64,000 bases of DNA from CADEFQ01 sp050249415 (lineage in GTDB: Bacteria; Pseudomonadota; Gammaproteobacteria; Steroidobacterales; Steroidobacteraceae). Of the stretch, positions 1-8,719 are shown one piece after another. Under the pieces are notes generated by a model. The model worked only from the letters and a program-made list of their open reading frames with translations, did not search any database and was not told the DNA's origin. Numbering within the stretch: the stretch's first letter is position 1; every line of letters starts with the position of its first letter. A program made the translations under genes and the position numbers. The stretch lies in NCBI GenBank assembly GCA_050249415.1, contig JBFWQO010000009.1:1-64000 (forward strand). The letters run 5' to 3'.

Positions 1-125
1 CGGAACGCCCCCGACAACAGCCCGAAGCTCATCAACTGCTGCAGCCATTGGCAGTCGAGCACGTCGCTCTTGCGTCCCGAGACGTTCTTCACATGCCGCG
101 CATTCACCAGATGCACCGTGAACCC
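1..125 (-). pseudogene. IS110-family transposase remnant (partial)
   Basis: Read on the minus strand, about 41 codons from position 125 to the window edge match the conserved DEDD-domain region of IS110/IS1111 transposases: a VNARHVKNVSGRKSDVLDC core followed by QWLQQLMSFGLL. The N-terminal half that should precede this block is absent, because the intact 3' end of the flavin reductase gene lies directly upstream. What is seen is therefore a 5'-truncated fragment; its 3' part lies outside the window. It may be an old insertion scar or the broken end of an element whose remainder is to the left. Confidence 0.7.
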
Positions 126-126
126 C

Positions 127-660
127 TCAGAACCAGTCGCCGTCGAAGGTTTCCCAGGCTTCGACGTGCCGGGCACGCGGCAGCGGCGTGAAGCGCCCGA
201 ACACGCCGCCCTGGAACACGAGCGGCGCGCCATGGCCGATTGCGACGTGCGACACGCGACCGAGGACGATCAGGTGATCCCCGCCGTCGTGCCGCGTTTC
301 CACCGTGCAATCGAGCCGGCACAGCGCGCCGTCGATGGCGGGCGGCGTTTCGTCATCCGCGTGCTCCCCCGGCACGAACTTGACCGTGGCGCGGCGCGCA
401 AAATGCATTGCCGTCGCCTGCTGCGCGAGGGTGAGCACGTGCACCGCGAACGCCCGCCCCGGCGCGAAGGCCGCGATGCTCGTGCTCTCGCGTTGCAGGC
501 ACCAGAGCACGAGCGGCGGGGAGAGCGATACCGACGTGAACGAATTCGCCGTGACGCCCACCGGCTCTCCGCCCGCCTTCGTGCCGGTGATCACCGTCAC
601 GCCGGTCGCGAAGGCGCCGAAGGCATCACGCAGCGATCGCAGGCCGGGTGCGTCGCTCAC
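127..660 (-). CDS. Flavin reductase-like domain protein (FMN-binding split barrel)
   Basis: A 177-residue single-domain protein of the flavin reductase-like family (HpaC/DIM6 type), which reduces FMN or FAD with NAD(P)H, often for a partner monooxygenase. Family marks are the N-terminal FATGVTVIT, then GVTANSFTSVSLSPPLVLWC, and the late HLIVLGRVSH and LVFQGGVFGRF. It starts with GTG at 660, overlapping the stop of the upstream anion transporter gene by GTGA, so translation is probably coupled. No oxygenase partner lies beside it, so its flavin client is unknown. The length is normal for the family. Confidence 0.85.
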   Translation of the reverse strand: MSDAPGLRSLRDAFGAFATGVTVITGTKAGGEPVGVTANSFTSVSLSPPLVLWCLQRESTSIAAFAPGRAFAVHVLTLAQQATAMHFARRATVKFVPGEHADDETPPAIDGALCRLDCTVETRHDGGDHLIVLGRVSHVAIGHGAPLVFQGGVFGRFTPLPRARHVEAWETFDGDWF

Positions 661-2069
661 AGCACCACGGCCGTCACGAGGGTAATCACGACCACGGCCG
701 CGAGATCGACCTGCCATCCGGCGCTGAGCATCTGTCGCATCGATATGCGCCCGGTGCCGAACACGATGGCGTTCGGCGGCGTGCCGACGGGCAGCATGAA
801 GCCGGCCGATGCCGCCATCGCCGCGGGCGCGATCAGCAGCAGGATCGTCGCGGGGTTGCCGTCCGCCATCGCCGCGAGCACCGGCATGAAGGTCGCGGCC
901 GTCGCGGTATTGCTGTTGAATTCCGTCCAGAACACGAGCAGCAGCACGATCGTGAGCGTCAGCGCGAGTGCCGGCCAATGCGCGATGCCGCGCAGCGCGA
1001 CGCCGAAGGTCGCGGACAGTTCGCTCGACTGGATCGCGGCGGCGAGTGCGAGGCCGCCGCCGAAGAGTATCAGTACATCCCACGGCACTTTTCGCAATGC
1101 TTCGTGGTCCAGCAGGGGGCCGGAGCCCGCCTTCCCGCCCGCCGGCATCACGAAGAGCGTGAGCCCGGCCGTCATCGAGATCACGGTATCGGTGAGGCCG
1201 TGCAGTCCCGGCAGTGCATCGAGCCAGGGGCGCGCGATCCACAGCGCCGCGGTCGCGGCCGCGACGGCCGCCACGCGCCGCTCCGCCGGTTGCATCGGGC
1301 CGAGCTCGTGCAGGGCGCGACGCATCGCGTCGCGCGGCAGAACGTCCGCCGGCAGATCGAACGGCAGCGCAATGCGCGTGAGCAACCACCACGTGAGCGG
1401 CAACATCAGCAGCACCGTCGGAATGCCGAAGGACATCCACGTCGCAAAACTCAGGTCGTAGGCGAAATTCTTCGCCATGAAGCCCTGCACGAGCGCATTC
1501 GTCGGCGAGCCGATCAGCGTGCCAAGACCGCCGATCGTCGCTGCGTAGGCGACTCCGAGCAGCGTCGCCGTGGCGAAATTGCGCGCGGCTCCCTCGCGGC
1601 CCTCCGACGCCACGAGGGCGACGATGGAGCTGGCGACCGGCAACATCATCAGGGTCGTCGAGGTATTCGACACCCACATGCTCACGAAGGCCGTGGCGAC
1701 CATCACGCCGAGCACGAGCCGTCGCGGGTGGCTGCCGACCGCCGCGATGATCGCGTAGGCGATGCGGGCGTGCAGCCGCCAGCGCTCCATCGCGAGACCC
1801 AGCAGGAAGCCGCCGAGAATCAGGAAAATCGTCGGGTTCGCATACTCGGTCAGGACCTGCGCCGACGCCGGCACTCCGATGAGCGGCACGACCGGCAGCG
1901 GCAGCAACGCGGTCGCGGCGAGTGGTACGGCTTCGGTCGCCCACCAGATCGCCATCCAGGCCGCGAGCCCGAGGGTCGTCCACCCGGGCCCGGTGAAGCC
2001 CGCGGGCGACGGCGCGATGACCGTGAAAAGGAAGGCCAGGGGGCCCAGCGCTGCGACACCCCGGCGCAA
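657..2069 (-). CDS. DASS (SLC13) family sodium/anion symporter
   Basis: A 470-residue multi-pass inner-membrane protein of the divalent anion:Na+ symporter family, which carries dicarboxylates, sulfate or related anions. The two signature Ser-Asn-Thr motifs of the family are both visible: SNTSTT in the first half (NPTIFLILGGFLLG lies before it) and SNTATA in the second half, followed by GTPPNAIVFG. The best start is TTG at 2069, 7 bases after the stop of the L,D-transpeptidase gene; no ATG is available before the first membrane segment. The substrate cannot be read from the sequence. Confidence 0.87.
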   Translation of the reverse strand: MRRGVAALGPLAFLFTVIAPSPAGFTGPGWTTLGLAAWMAIWWATEAVPLAATALLPLPVVPLIGVPASAQVLTEYANPTIFLILGGFLLGLAMERWRLHARIAYAIIAAVGSHPRRLVLGVMVATAFVSMWVSNTSTTLMMLPVASSIVALVASEGREGAARNFATATLLGVAYAATIGGLGTLIGSPTNALVQGFMAKNFAYDLSFATWMSFGIPTVLLMLPLTWWLLTRIALPFDLPADVLPRDAMRRALHELGPMQPAERRVAAVAAATAALWIARPWLDALPGLHGLTDTVISMTAGLTLFVMPAGGKAGSGPLLDHEALRKVPWDVLILFGGGLALAAAIQSSELSATFGVALRGIAHWPALALTLTIVLLLVFWTEFNSNTATAATFMPVLAAMADGNPATILLLIAPAAMAASAGFMLPVGTPPNAIVFGTGRISMRQMLSAGWQVDLAAVVVITLVTAVVL

Positions 2070-2076
2070 GTGCGTG

Positions 2077-3060
2077 TCAGGATCCAGGAGACGCCGGCGT
2101 ATTGCCCGACGCGAGCGGGGCCTCGCTCGCCGGCGGACCGTCGTCGGCCTCGATGCCGATGAGCACCGGCATGCCGGTGCCGCCTTTCAGCATGTCGAGT
2201 GCATAGTCCCAGTGCACGGCCGTGCGCGTCTCACCGAGCAGCTGGTCGAGCCGGGCGGCGAAAACGTTCACGTCGATCGGCGCCACCTGCCCCTCGTCAT
2301 CCACCGGCGGGTGCACTTCCATGTACACCTCGCCGTCGACGAAGGCGACCTTTACCGGCTCGTTGACGAGGTAGACATTCGTGCCGACCGGCACCATCGA
2401 GAAGAGCTGCTCGATGTCCTCGGGGTACATGCGGATGCAACCGTGCGTAATCGCCATGCCGACGGCCGCCGGGTTGTTGGTGCCGTGGATCAGGTAACTC
2501 CCGCCGCCGATCGCGAGGCGCATCTTGTAGGCGCCGAGCGGATTGTCGGGACCCGGCGGCACGGCCGCCGGCAGCGGATCACCCCGCTCGGCGTGCTCCT
2601 TGCGCACCGAGGCCGGCGGATACCAGACGGGATTCTTCTGCTTCTGCACGATGCGGGTCTTGCCGAGCGGCGTGTGCCAGTCCATCTTGCCGATGCTCAC
2701 CGGGTAGGTGTAGACGACAGGCTTTTCGCCCTTTTTCGGTTTCGGATAGTAGTAGAGCCGATGCTCGGGCAGGTTCACGACGATGCCGTCACGGGGGCCG
2801 GACGGCAGGATGCGCTGGCCCGGCAACACGATCGCAGTGCCCTCCCCCGGCAACCACGGATCCACGTCCGGATTGACGCGCCGGATTTCCTCGTAACCGA
2901 GGCTGTAGCGACGCCCGAGATCGACCAGCGTGTCCTCGTACGCCGTCACCGTATGCTCGACACTGCCGAAAAGCGCGGATCCGTGCTCGGGCAGGTCATA
3001 GACGGTGGCATGGGCCGCGGGCGCGACCAGCCCGACCGTCAGCAGCAAGAGACGTTTCAT
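2077..3060 (-). CDS. L,D-transpeptidase (YkuD domain), periplasmic
   Basis: A 327-residue exported enzyme of the ErfK/YbiS/YcfS/YnhG class, which forms 3-3 peptidoglycan cross-links or attaches lipoproteins to peptidoglycan. Residues 1-18 form a signal peptide ending AHA. A LysM-like segment covers about 35-85 (YEEIRRVNPDVDPWLPGEG). The YkuD catalytic domain spans about 92-235, with His192 and the THGCIR motif carrying His206 and nucleophile Cys208. The C-terminal 90 residues are an extension ending in a low-complexity Pro/Ala/Ser tail. The start codon lies just downstream of a long inverted repeat. Confidence 0.92.
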   Translation of the reverse strand: MKRLLLLTVGLVAPAAHATVYDLPEHGSALFGSVEHTVTAYEDTLVDLGRRYSLGYEEIRRVNPDVDPWLPGEGTAIVLPGQRILPSGPRDGIVVNLPEHRLYYYPKPKKGEKPVVYTYPVSIGKMDWHTPLGKTRIVQKQKNPVWYPPASVRKEHAERGDPLPAAVPPGPDNPLGAYKMRLAIGGGSYLIHGTNNPAAVGMAITHGCIRMYPEDIEQLFSMVPVGTNVYLVNEPVKVAFVDGEVYMEVHPPVDDEGQVAPIDVNVFAARLDQLLGETRTAVHWDYALDMLKGGTGMPVLIGIEADDGPPASEAPLASGNTPASPGS

Positions 3061-3076
3061 GACGTTACCATTCTAC

Positions 3077-3146
3077 TGGTGCCGGGGCTGGGGTTGTTCG
3101 GTTATGGCCGGAGCGCAATAACCGAACAACCGAAGCCCCGGCACCA
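3077..3146. repeat. Long imperfect inverted repeat (29-bp arms) between genes
   Basis: Arms at 3077-3105 and 3118-3146 are complementary over 29 bases with only two adjacent mismatches, around a 12-base centre. Each arm carries the unit GTTGTTCGGTTAT at its inner end and GGTGCCGGGGCT at its outer end. The element fills the gap between the stop of the D-aminoacylase-like gene and the start of the L,D-transpeptidase gene. No T-run follows either arm, so it is not a classical terminator. A REP/MITE-like repeat or an mRNA-processing hairpin is possible. Confidence 0.8.
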
Positions 3147-3150
3147 TGCC

Positions 3151-4848
3151 TCATTTCCAGCCCGGTCCGCGCACCACCTGGCCCGGTGTCGCGCCCGTGT
3201 GCTCGCCGTTGGCGATCACCTGCACGCCGTTGACGAACACGTCGACCACTCCGGTTGCGAAGCGGCGCGGCTCGGCGAAGGTCGCATGATCGGCAATCGT
3301 CGCCGGGTCGAAAATCACGATATCGGCATGACAACCGGCGTCGAGGCAGCCGCGGTCCCGCAACTTCCAGTTCCCGGCCGGCAAGCGCGTCAGTCGGCGT
3401 ATGGCGTCGGGCAGTGTCGTCACCTTTTCGTCGCGCACGTATTTGCCGAGGAACCGCGCGAAACTGCCATAGGCGCGCGGGTGGTTCGTGCTCGCGAGGA
3501 AGGCACCCTCCGGTGCGAGCGCACCTTCGTCCGAATCGATGCTCACCCAGGGCTGCGACAGCCCGAGCCGCACGTTGTCCTCGGACATCAGGAAGTACGC
3601 CGTCGAGACGCGCGTGTGATCCTCGATCACGAGCGCGATGGCCGCCTCCTCGGGCGTCACGCCGCGCATGCGCGCGACCTCGGCCAGCGTCTTGCCGGTC
3701 AGGGCCTTCAGCTTCTCGCTCTTGAACCCGATCAGCAACACGCGGTCCGCGCTTCCCGCAGCGTACAGGAGGTTCTCCCAGTCCTTGCCCGGCGCGCGCA
3801 TCTCCTGCGCGACACGCGCCGCAATGGCCGGGTCGCGCAACCGCTCGACCCACGCATCGAGGCCCCCTTCCTGCACCCATGGCGGCATCGCCGCATCGAG
3901 GCCCGTTGCGCCGGCCGTATAGCTATACATGTTCGCAGTGATGCCGAGCCCCGAGGCGCGCGCCGCGTCGATGCGCTCGATCGCTTGGCGCATCTTCGGC
4001 CAGTTCGATTCGCCTCCCGCTTTCAGGTGATGCACTTCCGCGTGCACGCCGGTGGCCCGCGCGATGCCGATCAGCTCATCGAGCGCCTCGAGCAGGCGAT
4101 CGCCCTCGCTGCGGATGTGCGAGATGTAACCTCCGCCATATTCACCGGCCGCGCGCACGAGGGCCGTGAGCTCGTCGGTGCGCGCGTACGTCCCCGGCGC
4201 ATAGATGAGCGCGCTGCCGACACCGAGCGCCCCTTCGCGCATCGCCGCGCGCACGAGGTCCTGCATACGCGCGAGCTCCGCCGGCGTCGGCGCGCGATTT
4301 TCGTACCCGAGCTCGTGTATGCGGACCGTTGCGGCGCCGACGAACGACGCGATATTCGGCGAAACGCCCTTTTTCGCCAGCGTATCGAGGAACTCGCCGA
4401 GCGAGGTCCAGGTGATGTCGTAGTGGATGTCGGCCTGCGTCTTCAGCATTTCGGCCTTGCTCTCTGCGGTGAGCGGCCCGTAGGAATCGCCCTCGCCGAA
4501 GATCTCGAGCGTGACCCCCTGCTTGAGGTCGCTCATGCCGCGGCCATCGTAAAGGAGCGAATCCACCGCCCACGACAGCACATTGATGAAACCCGGCGCG
4601 ACCGCGAGGCCGTGGGCATCGACCGTGCGCCTGGCGCGCATTCCCGGCGCATCCGGGGCCGCCGCGACGATGCGTCCCTTGTCGACCGCAACGACACCAC
4701 GATAGGGCTCGCCGCCGCGACCGTCGTAGATGACAGCGTTCCGGATCATGAGGTCGACCGTGCGAGGCACGCTCTGGCAGCCCGCGAGCGATCCCATGAC
4801 GAGGGCGAGCACCCACGCGGCGTGCAGGCGAAGCGGCTGAGTCTTCAT
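3151..4848 (-). CDS. D-aminoacylase/amidohydrolase-family lipoprotein
   Basis: A 565-residue protein of the N-acyl-D-amino-acid deacylase branch of the amidohydrolase superfamily. Starting at the ATG at 4848 gives a lipoprotein signal with lipobox SLAGC, which is why this start is preferred over an in-frame codon at 4920 that would overlap the divergent gene. Family features seen are APGFIN, YISHIRSEGD, AEVHHLKAGGESNW, ISTAYF-like C-terminal repeats and an Asp in SIDSDEG. It is odd in that the HxH metal motif expected after PGFI is replaced by V-L-S-W, and the usual Cys ligand region reads EIFGEGDSYGP. Hydrolase activity and substrate are therefore uncertain. Confidence 0.82.
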   Translation of the reverse strand: MKTQPLRLHAAWVLALVMGSLAGCQSVPRTVDLMIRNAVIYDGRGGEPYRGVVAVDKGRIVAAAPDAPGMRARRTVDAHGLAVAPGFINVLSWAVDSLLYDGRGMSDLKQGVTLEIFGEGDSYGPLTAESKAEMLKTQADIHYDITWTSLGEFLDTLAKKGVSPNIASFVGAATVRIHELGYENRAPTPAELARMQDLVRAAMREGALGVGSALIYAPGTYARTDELTALVRAAGEYGGGYISHIRSEGDRLLEALDELIGIARATGVHAEVHHLKAGGESNWPKMRQAIERIDAARASGLGITANMYSYTAGATGLDAAMPPWVQEGGLDAWVERLRDPAIAARVAQEMRAPGKDWENLLYAAGSADRVLLIGFKSEKLKALTGKTLAEVARMRGVTPEEAAIALVIEDHTRVSTAYFLMSEDNVRLGLSQPWVSIDSDEGALAPEGAFLASTNHPRAYGSFARFLGKYVRDEKVTTLPDAIRRLTRLPAGNWKLRDRGCLDAGCHADIVIFDPATIADHATFAEPRRFATGVVDVFVNGVQVIANGEHTGATPGQVVRGPGWK

Positions 4849-4918
4849 CGGATCGTCCCCGGATACCACGGCTTTCGCCATGGTGCCACTTTCCGTGGCC
4901 GCACCGTAAGATCGATGC

Positions 4919-5608
4919 ATGTGCGGCCGCTATGTGACACCCGATGAATCCGCCCTCGAACGCGAGTTTCGCCACGTGCCGCCGCCGTTCGCCTATCGCC
5001 CGAGCTACAACGTCGCACCGACCACGGCCGTACCGGCCCTGCGCCGCGGCCAAGACGGCGCGGACTGGGCACTGCTGCGCTGGGGACTCGTGCCGTTTTT
5101 CATGCGTGGCGAGTTGCCGAAATATCCGACCATCAATGCGCGCATCGAGACCCTCGAGACGGCCGCGAGCTGGCGCGGCCCCTGGAAGCGCGCCCAGCGC
5201 TGCATCCTGCCCGCGGCGGGTTTCTACGAGTGGCGCGTCGACGAACTCGGCCGCAAGCAGCCGTTCTACATTCACCTCGCCGGCCGGGAAGCCTTCGGTT
5301 TCGCCGGCCTCTGGGATCGCAGTGTCTCGCCGGATGGTGCGGCGATCGAAAGCGCAACGATCATCACGATGCCGGCCAATGCGCTGCTCGCGGAAATCCA
5401 CAACTCGAAACAGCGCATGCCCGCGATACTCGCGCAACAGCAGGAGGACGCATGGCTCACCGGAACGGCCGACGAGGCCCGCGACAGCCTGCGTCCCTAT
5501 CCTGCCGACCTGATGGTCGCGTATCGCGTCGGCACGCGCGTGAACTCGCCGCGCAACGACGGCCCGGACCTCATCGCACCACTCGCCGCGGGATCACCAC
5601 CCCATTGA
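4919..5608 (+). CDS. SRAP-domain abasic-site processing protein (YedK/HMCES family)
   Basis: A 229-residue single-domain protein that, in this family, forms a thiazolidine DNA-protein cross-link with abasic sites in single-stranded DNA through Cys2. The sequence starts MCGRYV, so Cys2 is exposed after Met removal. Other active-site residues are in place: Asn73 in TINAR, Glu104 in GFYEW and His161 in EIHNSKQRMP. The length is normal (the E. coli relative is slightly over 220 residues). It starts 70 bases from the divergent lipoprotein gene; no LexA box was recognised in that gap. Confidence 0.93.
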   Translation: MCGRYVTPDESALEREFRHVPPPFAYRPSYNVAPTTAVPALRRGQDGADWALLRWGLVPFFMRGELPKYPTINARIETLETAASWRGPWKRAQRCILPAAGFYEWRVDELGRKQPFYIHLAGREAFGFAGLWDRSVSPDGAAIESATIITMPANALLAEIHNSKQRMPAILAQQQEDAWLTGTADEARDSLRPYPADLMVAYRVGTRVNSPRNDGPDLIAPLAAGSPPH

Positions 5609-5610
5609 CG

Positions 5611-5630
5611 CATGCGCCGGTCGGCGCATG
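5611..5630. repeat. Short perfect palindrome after the SRAP gene
   Basis: Two perfect 9-base arms (CATGCGCCG and its complement) surround a 2-base centre, directly after the SRAP stop codon and 10 bases before the ATG of the next gene. The loop is too short for a good intrinsic terminator and there is no T-run, so an operator or a chance palindrome is equally possible. Confidence 0.4.
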
Positions 5631-5640
5631 ATTGCGGCCC

Positions 5641-7248
5641 ATGATCCTGAAAGCCGCCGCCATGAGCGTAATCCTCGGCGCCGCGTCCGGCGGCACCGCC
5701 ACCGAACTCGCACAACTCTTTGCCGAGTGGCGTGTCTTCGAGACGCCGCCCATGCACGACGGCGTCCCGGACTACACCGCCGCGACCTTTGCGCGACGCC
5801 ATGCGGAACTCCCTCGCTGGCGCGCGCGCCTCGCCGCGATCGATCCCGGTCGGTGGCCCGTCGAGCAGCAGGTCGACTACGAACTGCTGCGCGCAGAATT
5901 GAACGGATTCGACTTCTACGTGCGGGTGCTGAAACCGTGGGAGCGTGATCCGGGCTTCTACCTGTCGGCATGGACGGATCAGAGCGATACACCCGCGCAC
6001 GAAGGACCGACGAATCATGCAGCCATCGAACTGTGGACCTACGCGTTTCCGCTGACCCCCGCGGCCGAGGCGAAGCTCGCGCGGGAATTGCGCACCATTG
6101 AGCCACTCCTCGCGCAGGCCAAAGGCAATCTCACGGGCAACGCCCGGGATCTCTGGAACGTCGGCATCCGCGCCCTGAAAGGCCAGGAGACGGCACTGGC
6201 CGATCTGGCCGCGAAGACGAGCGGCAACGGTGCGGCGCTCGGTGATGCCGTGCGCAGCGCGCAGCGCGCGACGGCCGAATTCGTCGCGTGGCTCGAGCGC
6301 GAGGCGCCGTCGAAAGCGGGCCCGTCGGGCATCGGCAAGGAGAACTACGACTGGAGCCTGCGGCACGTGCACCTCGTGCCGCTCACATGGGACGACGAGG
6401 TCGCGATGCTGAAGCGCGAACTCGCGCGTGCACACTCCGCGCTACGGTTCGAGGAGGCACGCAATCGCGGCCTGCCGCCGCTGCACGTCACGGCGAGCCC
6501 CGCGGAGTTTCGCGCCCGGGGCGAGGCGGCCGTCGACAAGTACATGGCGTTCCTCGAGGCGAAGCAGATCCTCCCCATCCACGCCTACATGCCAGGCGCG
6601 ATCCGCGCGCAGATCGGGGAGTTCTCTCCGGAGGCGACGAGGAATTTCTTTGCGATGGCGACCCATCGCGAGCCGATGACGCTCTACACGCACTTCTACC
6701 ACTGGTGGGACCTCGCGCGGATGCGAGTGGCGCCCCATCCGAGCCCGTTGCGCAGCGGCCCGCTCCTCTACAACATCTGGGACAGCCGCGCGGAGGGCAT
6801 GGCGACCGCCATGGAAGAGTTCATGCTGCACGCGGGTCTCTTCGACGACAACCCGCGCGCCCGGGAGGTCGTGTGGATCCTGCTCGCGCAGCGGGCCGCG
6901 CGCGGCCTCGGTTCCCTCTACGCGCACGCGAACATCTTCCCGATGAAGGAAGCGGCCGACTTCCACGTCGCCTGGACGCCACGCGGCTGGATGCGCGCCG
7001 ACCTCGACCTGCTCGGTTTCGAGCAAGGCCTCTATTTGCGCCAGCCCGGGTATGGCACGAGTTACCTGACGGGGAAATACCTCCTCGAGCAACTGCTCGC
7101 GGAGCGCGCGAAACAGCTCGGCGATGCGTTCACGACATCACGCTGGTTCGAGGAAGTGAACGCGGCGGGGCTGATTCCCGTTTCGCTGATCCGCTGGCAG
7201 TTGACCGGCCGGGACGAGGAAGTGAGGGCGCTCACGCGCCCCGATTGA
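5641..7248 (+). CDS. DUF885-family secreted protein (putative carboxypeptidase-like)
   Basis: A 535-residue protein with an N-terminal signal (MILKAAAMSVILGAASGG). It shows DUF885 features: a helical N-terminal half, RHVHLVPLTWDDEVAMLKREL in the middle, MTLYTHFYHWWDLAR, and the late SRAEGMATAMEEFML, in the place of the EGW(A)xY motif of the family, followed by QPGYGTSYLTGK. DUF885 proteins are usually predicted metallo-hydrolases. The canonical HxxEG form is not seen here (R-A-E-G instead), so activity is uncertain. ATG at 5641 is preferred to an in-frame TTG at 5632. Confidence 0.8.
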   Translation: MILKAAAMSVILGAASGGTATELAQLFAEWRVFETPPMHDGVPDYTAATFARRHAELPRWRARLAAIDPGRWPVEQQVDYELLRAELNGFDFYVRVLKPWERDPGFYLSAWTDQSDTPAHEGPTNHAAIELWTYAFPLTPAAEAKLARELRTIEPLLAQAKGNLTGNARDLWNVGIRALKGQETALADLAAKTSGNGAALGDAVRSAQRATAEFVAWLEREAPSKAGPSGIGKENYDWSLRHVHLVPLTWDDEVAMLKRELARAHSALRFEEARNRGLPPLHVTASPAEFRARGEAAVDKYMAFLEAKQILPIHAYMPGAIRAQIGEFSPEATRNFFAMATHREPMTLYTHFYHWWDLARMRVAPHPSPLRSGPLLYNIWDSRAEGMATAMEEFMLHAGLFDDNPRAREVVWILLAQRAARGLGSLYAHANIFPMKEAADFHVAWTPRGWMRADLDLLGFEQGLYLRQPGYGTSYLTGKYLLEQLLAERAKQLGDAFTTSRWFEEVNAAGLIPVSLIRWQLTGRDEEVRALTRPD

Positions 7249-7259
7249 TTCCCGGGCCC

Positions 7260-8702
7260 TCAGCCGAGCGCGAGCTGCACTTCGACCGCGGCGCGCTCGG
7301 CGGATTCGAGCGCCGCCTCCATGCCGCGACTGCCGAGCGCCGTGTGCTCACCGCAGAAAAACAGCCGCTCGTGCGGCTTCGCCAGCTCGTTCGCGAATGC
7401 CGCGACCTGGCCCGGGCGATAGCAGGACCACACGCCGGCCGCAAACGGATCACGTCCCCACGAGAGCACCTTCGCCACTTCGAGCGCGCCCTTGGCCGCC
7501 GGACGCAGCCGCTCGAGTTCGGCCACCACGGCGCGCCCCGCGGCCTCGGGTCCGAGCAGATCGAGGTACTGCGCATGAAGGCCACGCGCCCAGCAGGTGA
7601 GGCTCATCACGTCCTTCGGGTCGGGCCCGAAGCGCTGCGCGTAGACGGTGCCCGCGATGCCGTCGGTCCACATCGACGGGTTCTGCCCGTCGCTTTCCCA
7701 GAACTTTCTCTTCGGGACGATGTGAACCTGCGTGATCGGCACATAGCCGATCGTACGGATCGCCAAGTTCTGCGCCGCCGGCGGCAACGGGTCGATCGCG
7801 ACATGGCGCAAGGTCGCAAACGGCATGGAACACACCACAGCCCTGGCGCGATGGCGCGAACCGTCGTCGCAATGCACTTCGGCGCCATCGGCACGCGCCC
7901 CGATCGCAACGACCCGCCGGCCCTTGAGCAGGTCTCCCTTCAGGTGCCCGGCCATCGCCTCGGGCAGGCGCTGGTTGCCGCCCCGGAACGCACCGATGAA
8001 GCGGGCATTGGCGTTCCTGTTCACGAGCTGCCACTGCTCGACCGACGCGAGCATCAGCAGCGAGACATCGTGCGCGGTCGTGCCGTACGAGATGTTCGCA
8101 TCGAACCCGAGCTGGATGGCTGCATCGGCAGCGCCCAGCGAGGCCAGGAAGTCGTATACGGAGATGTCATGTTTCGCATTCTCCGGATCCCACCACCGGC
8201 CGAGGTCCTCGAATGGCATGTTCCGCTTGAGCAGCGCATCGGCCCACGCGCCGGGCGGCAGCGCCTTCAGCTCGCCGGAGAACGGATTGCGCGGATGCTG
8301 CGCCCATGCATCGGGCGCCACCACCGCACCGTCGATATAGAGGCCGGGCGGCCCCCCGCCGAACGCACGCATGGCGATATCGTCGAGCTCGACACCATAG
8401 CGCTTGCCGGCGGCGATCACGCGGCCATAGGCCGCCGCGACGGAATTGCCGCCCGCCTCGGGATGGCCGGCCACATCGTCGAGCGTGTAGAGGCGGCCGC
8501 CGGCGCGATCGCGACCCTCGAGCACCCGCACGCGCAGCCCCGCCTCCTCGAGCGCGAGCGCGGTGCCAAGGCCCGACAGCCCGGCTCCGATGACCAGCAC
8601 ATCGATGTCCCGGCCCGTCGCGGCGTGCGCCGGGCGTGCGGCCGCGGTCGCAGTCATCAAGGCACCGGAAGCGATCATGAAGTCGCGGCGTGAAATCGTC
8701 AT
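7260..8702 (-). CDS. Flavin amine oxidase, Tat-exported
   Basis: A 480-residue FAD-dependent amine oxidoreductase of the monoamine oxidase family. The start MTISRRDFMIASGAL carries a twin-arginine signal, with cleavage probably near PAHA (residue 27). A dinucleotide-binding motif VIGAGLSGLG follows at about 37-46, then EGRDRAGGRL, and near the C-terminus RLFFCGEHTALGSRGMEAALES, the conserved FAD-contact region. It lies 17 bases downstream of a TonB-dependent receptor gene on the same strand, so the two are probably co-transcribed; the receptor's ligand may be, or carry, the amine substrate. Periplasmic action is inferred from the signal. Confidence 0.9.
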   Translation of the reverse strand: MTISRRDFMIASGALMTATAAARPAHAATGRDIDVLVIGAGLSGLGTALALEEAGLRVRVLEGRDRAGGRLYTLDDVAGHPEAGGNSVAAAYGRVIAAGKRYGVELDDIAMRAFGGGPPGLYIDGAVVAPDAWAQHPRNPFSGELKALPPGAWADALLKRNMPFEDLGRWWDPENAKHDISVYDFLASLGAADAAIQLGFDANISYGTTAHDVSLLMLASVEQWQLVNRNANARFIGAFRGGNQRLPEAMAGHLKGDLLKGRRVVAIGARADGAEVHCDDGSRHRARAVVCSMPFATLRHVAIDPLPPAAQNLAIRTIGYVPITQVHIVPKRKFWESDGQNPSMWTDGIAGTVYAQRFGPDPKDVMSLTCWARGLHAQYLDLLGPEAAGRAVVAELERLRPAAKGALEVAKVLSWGRDPFAAGVWSCYRPGQVAAFANELAKPHERLFFCGEHTALGSRGMEAALESAERAAVEVQLALG

Positions 8703-8719
8703 CAGCGCAGTCTACGGGT

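Noticed and set aside
1762..4947. A 1061-codon open frame on the plus strand
   Set aside because: It runs opposite to the well-supported L,D-transpeptidase and lipoprotein genes and is rich in Arg, Ala, Gly and His with no family motifs; it is a shadow frame of GC-rich coding DNA.
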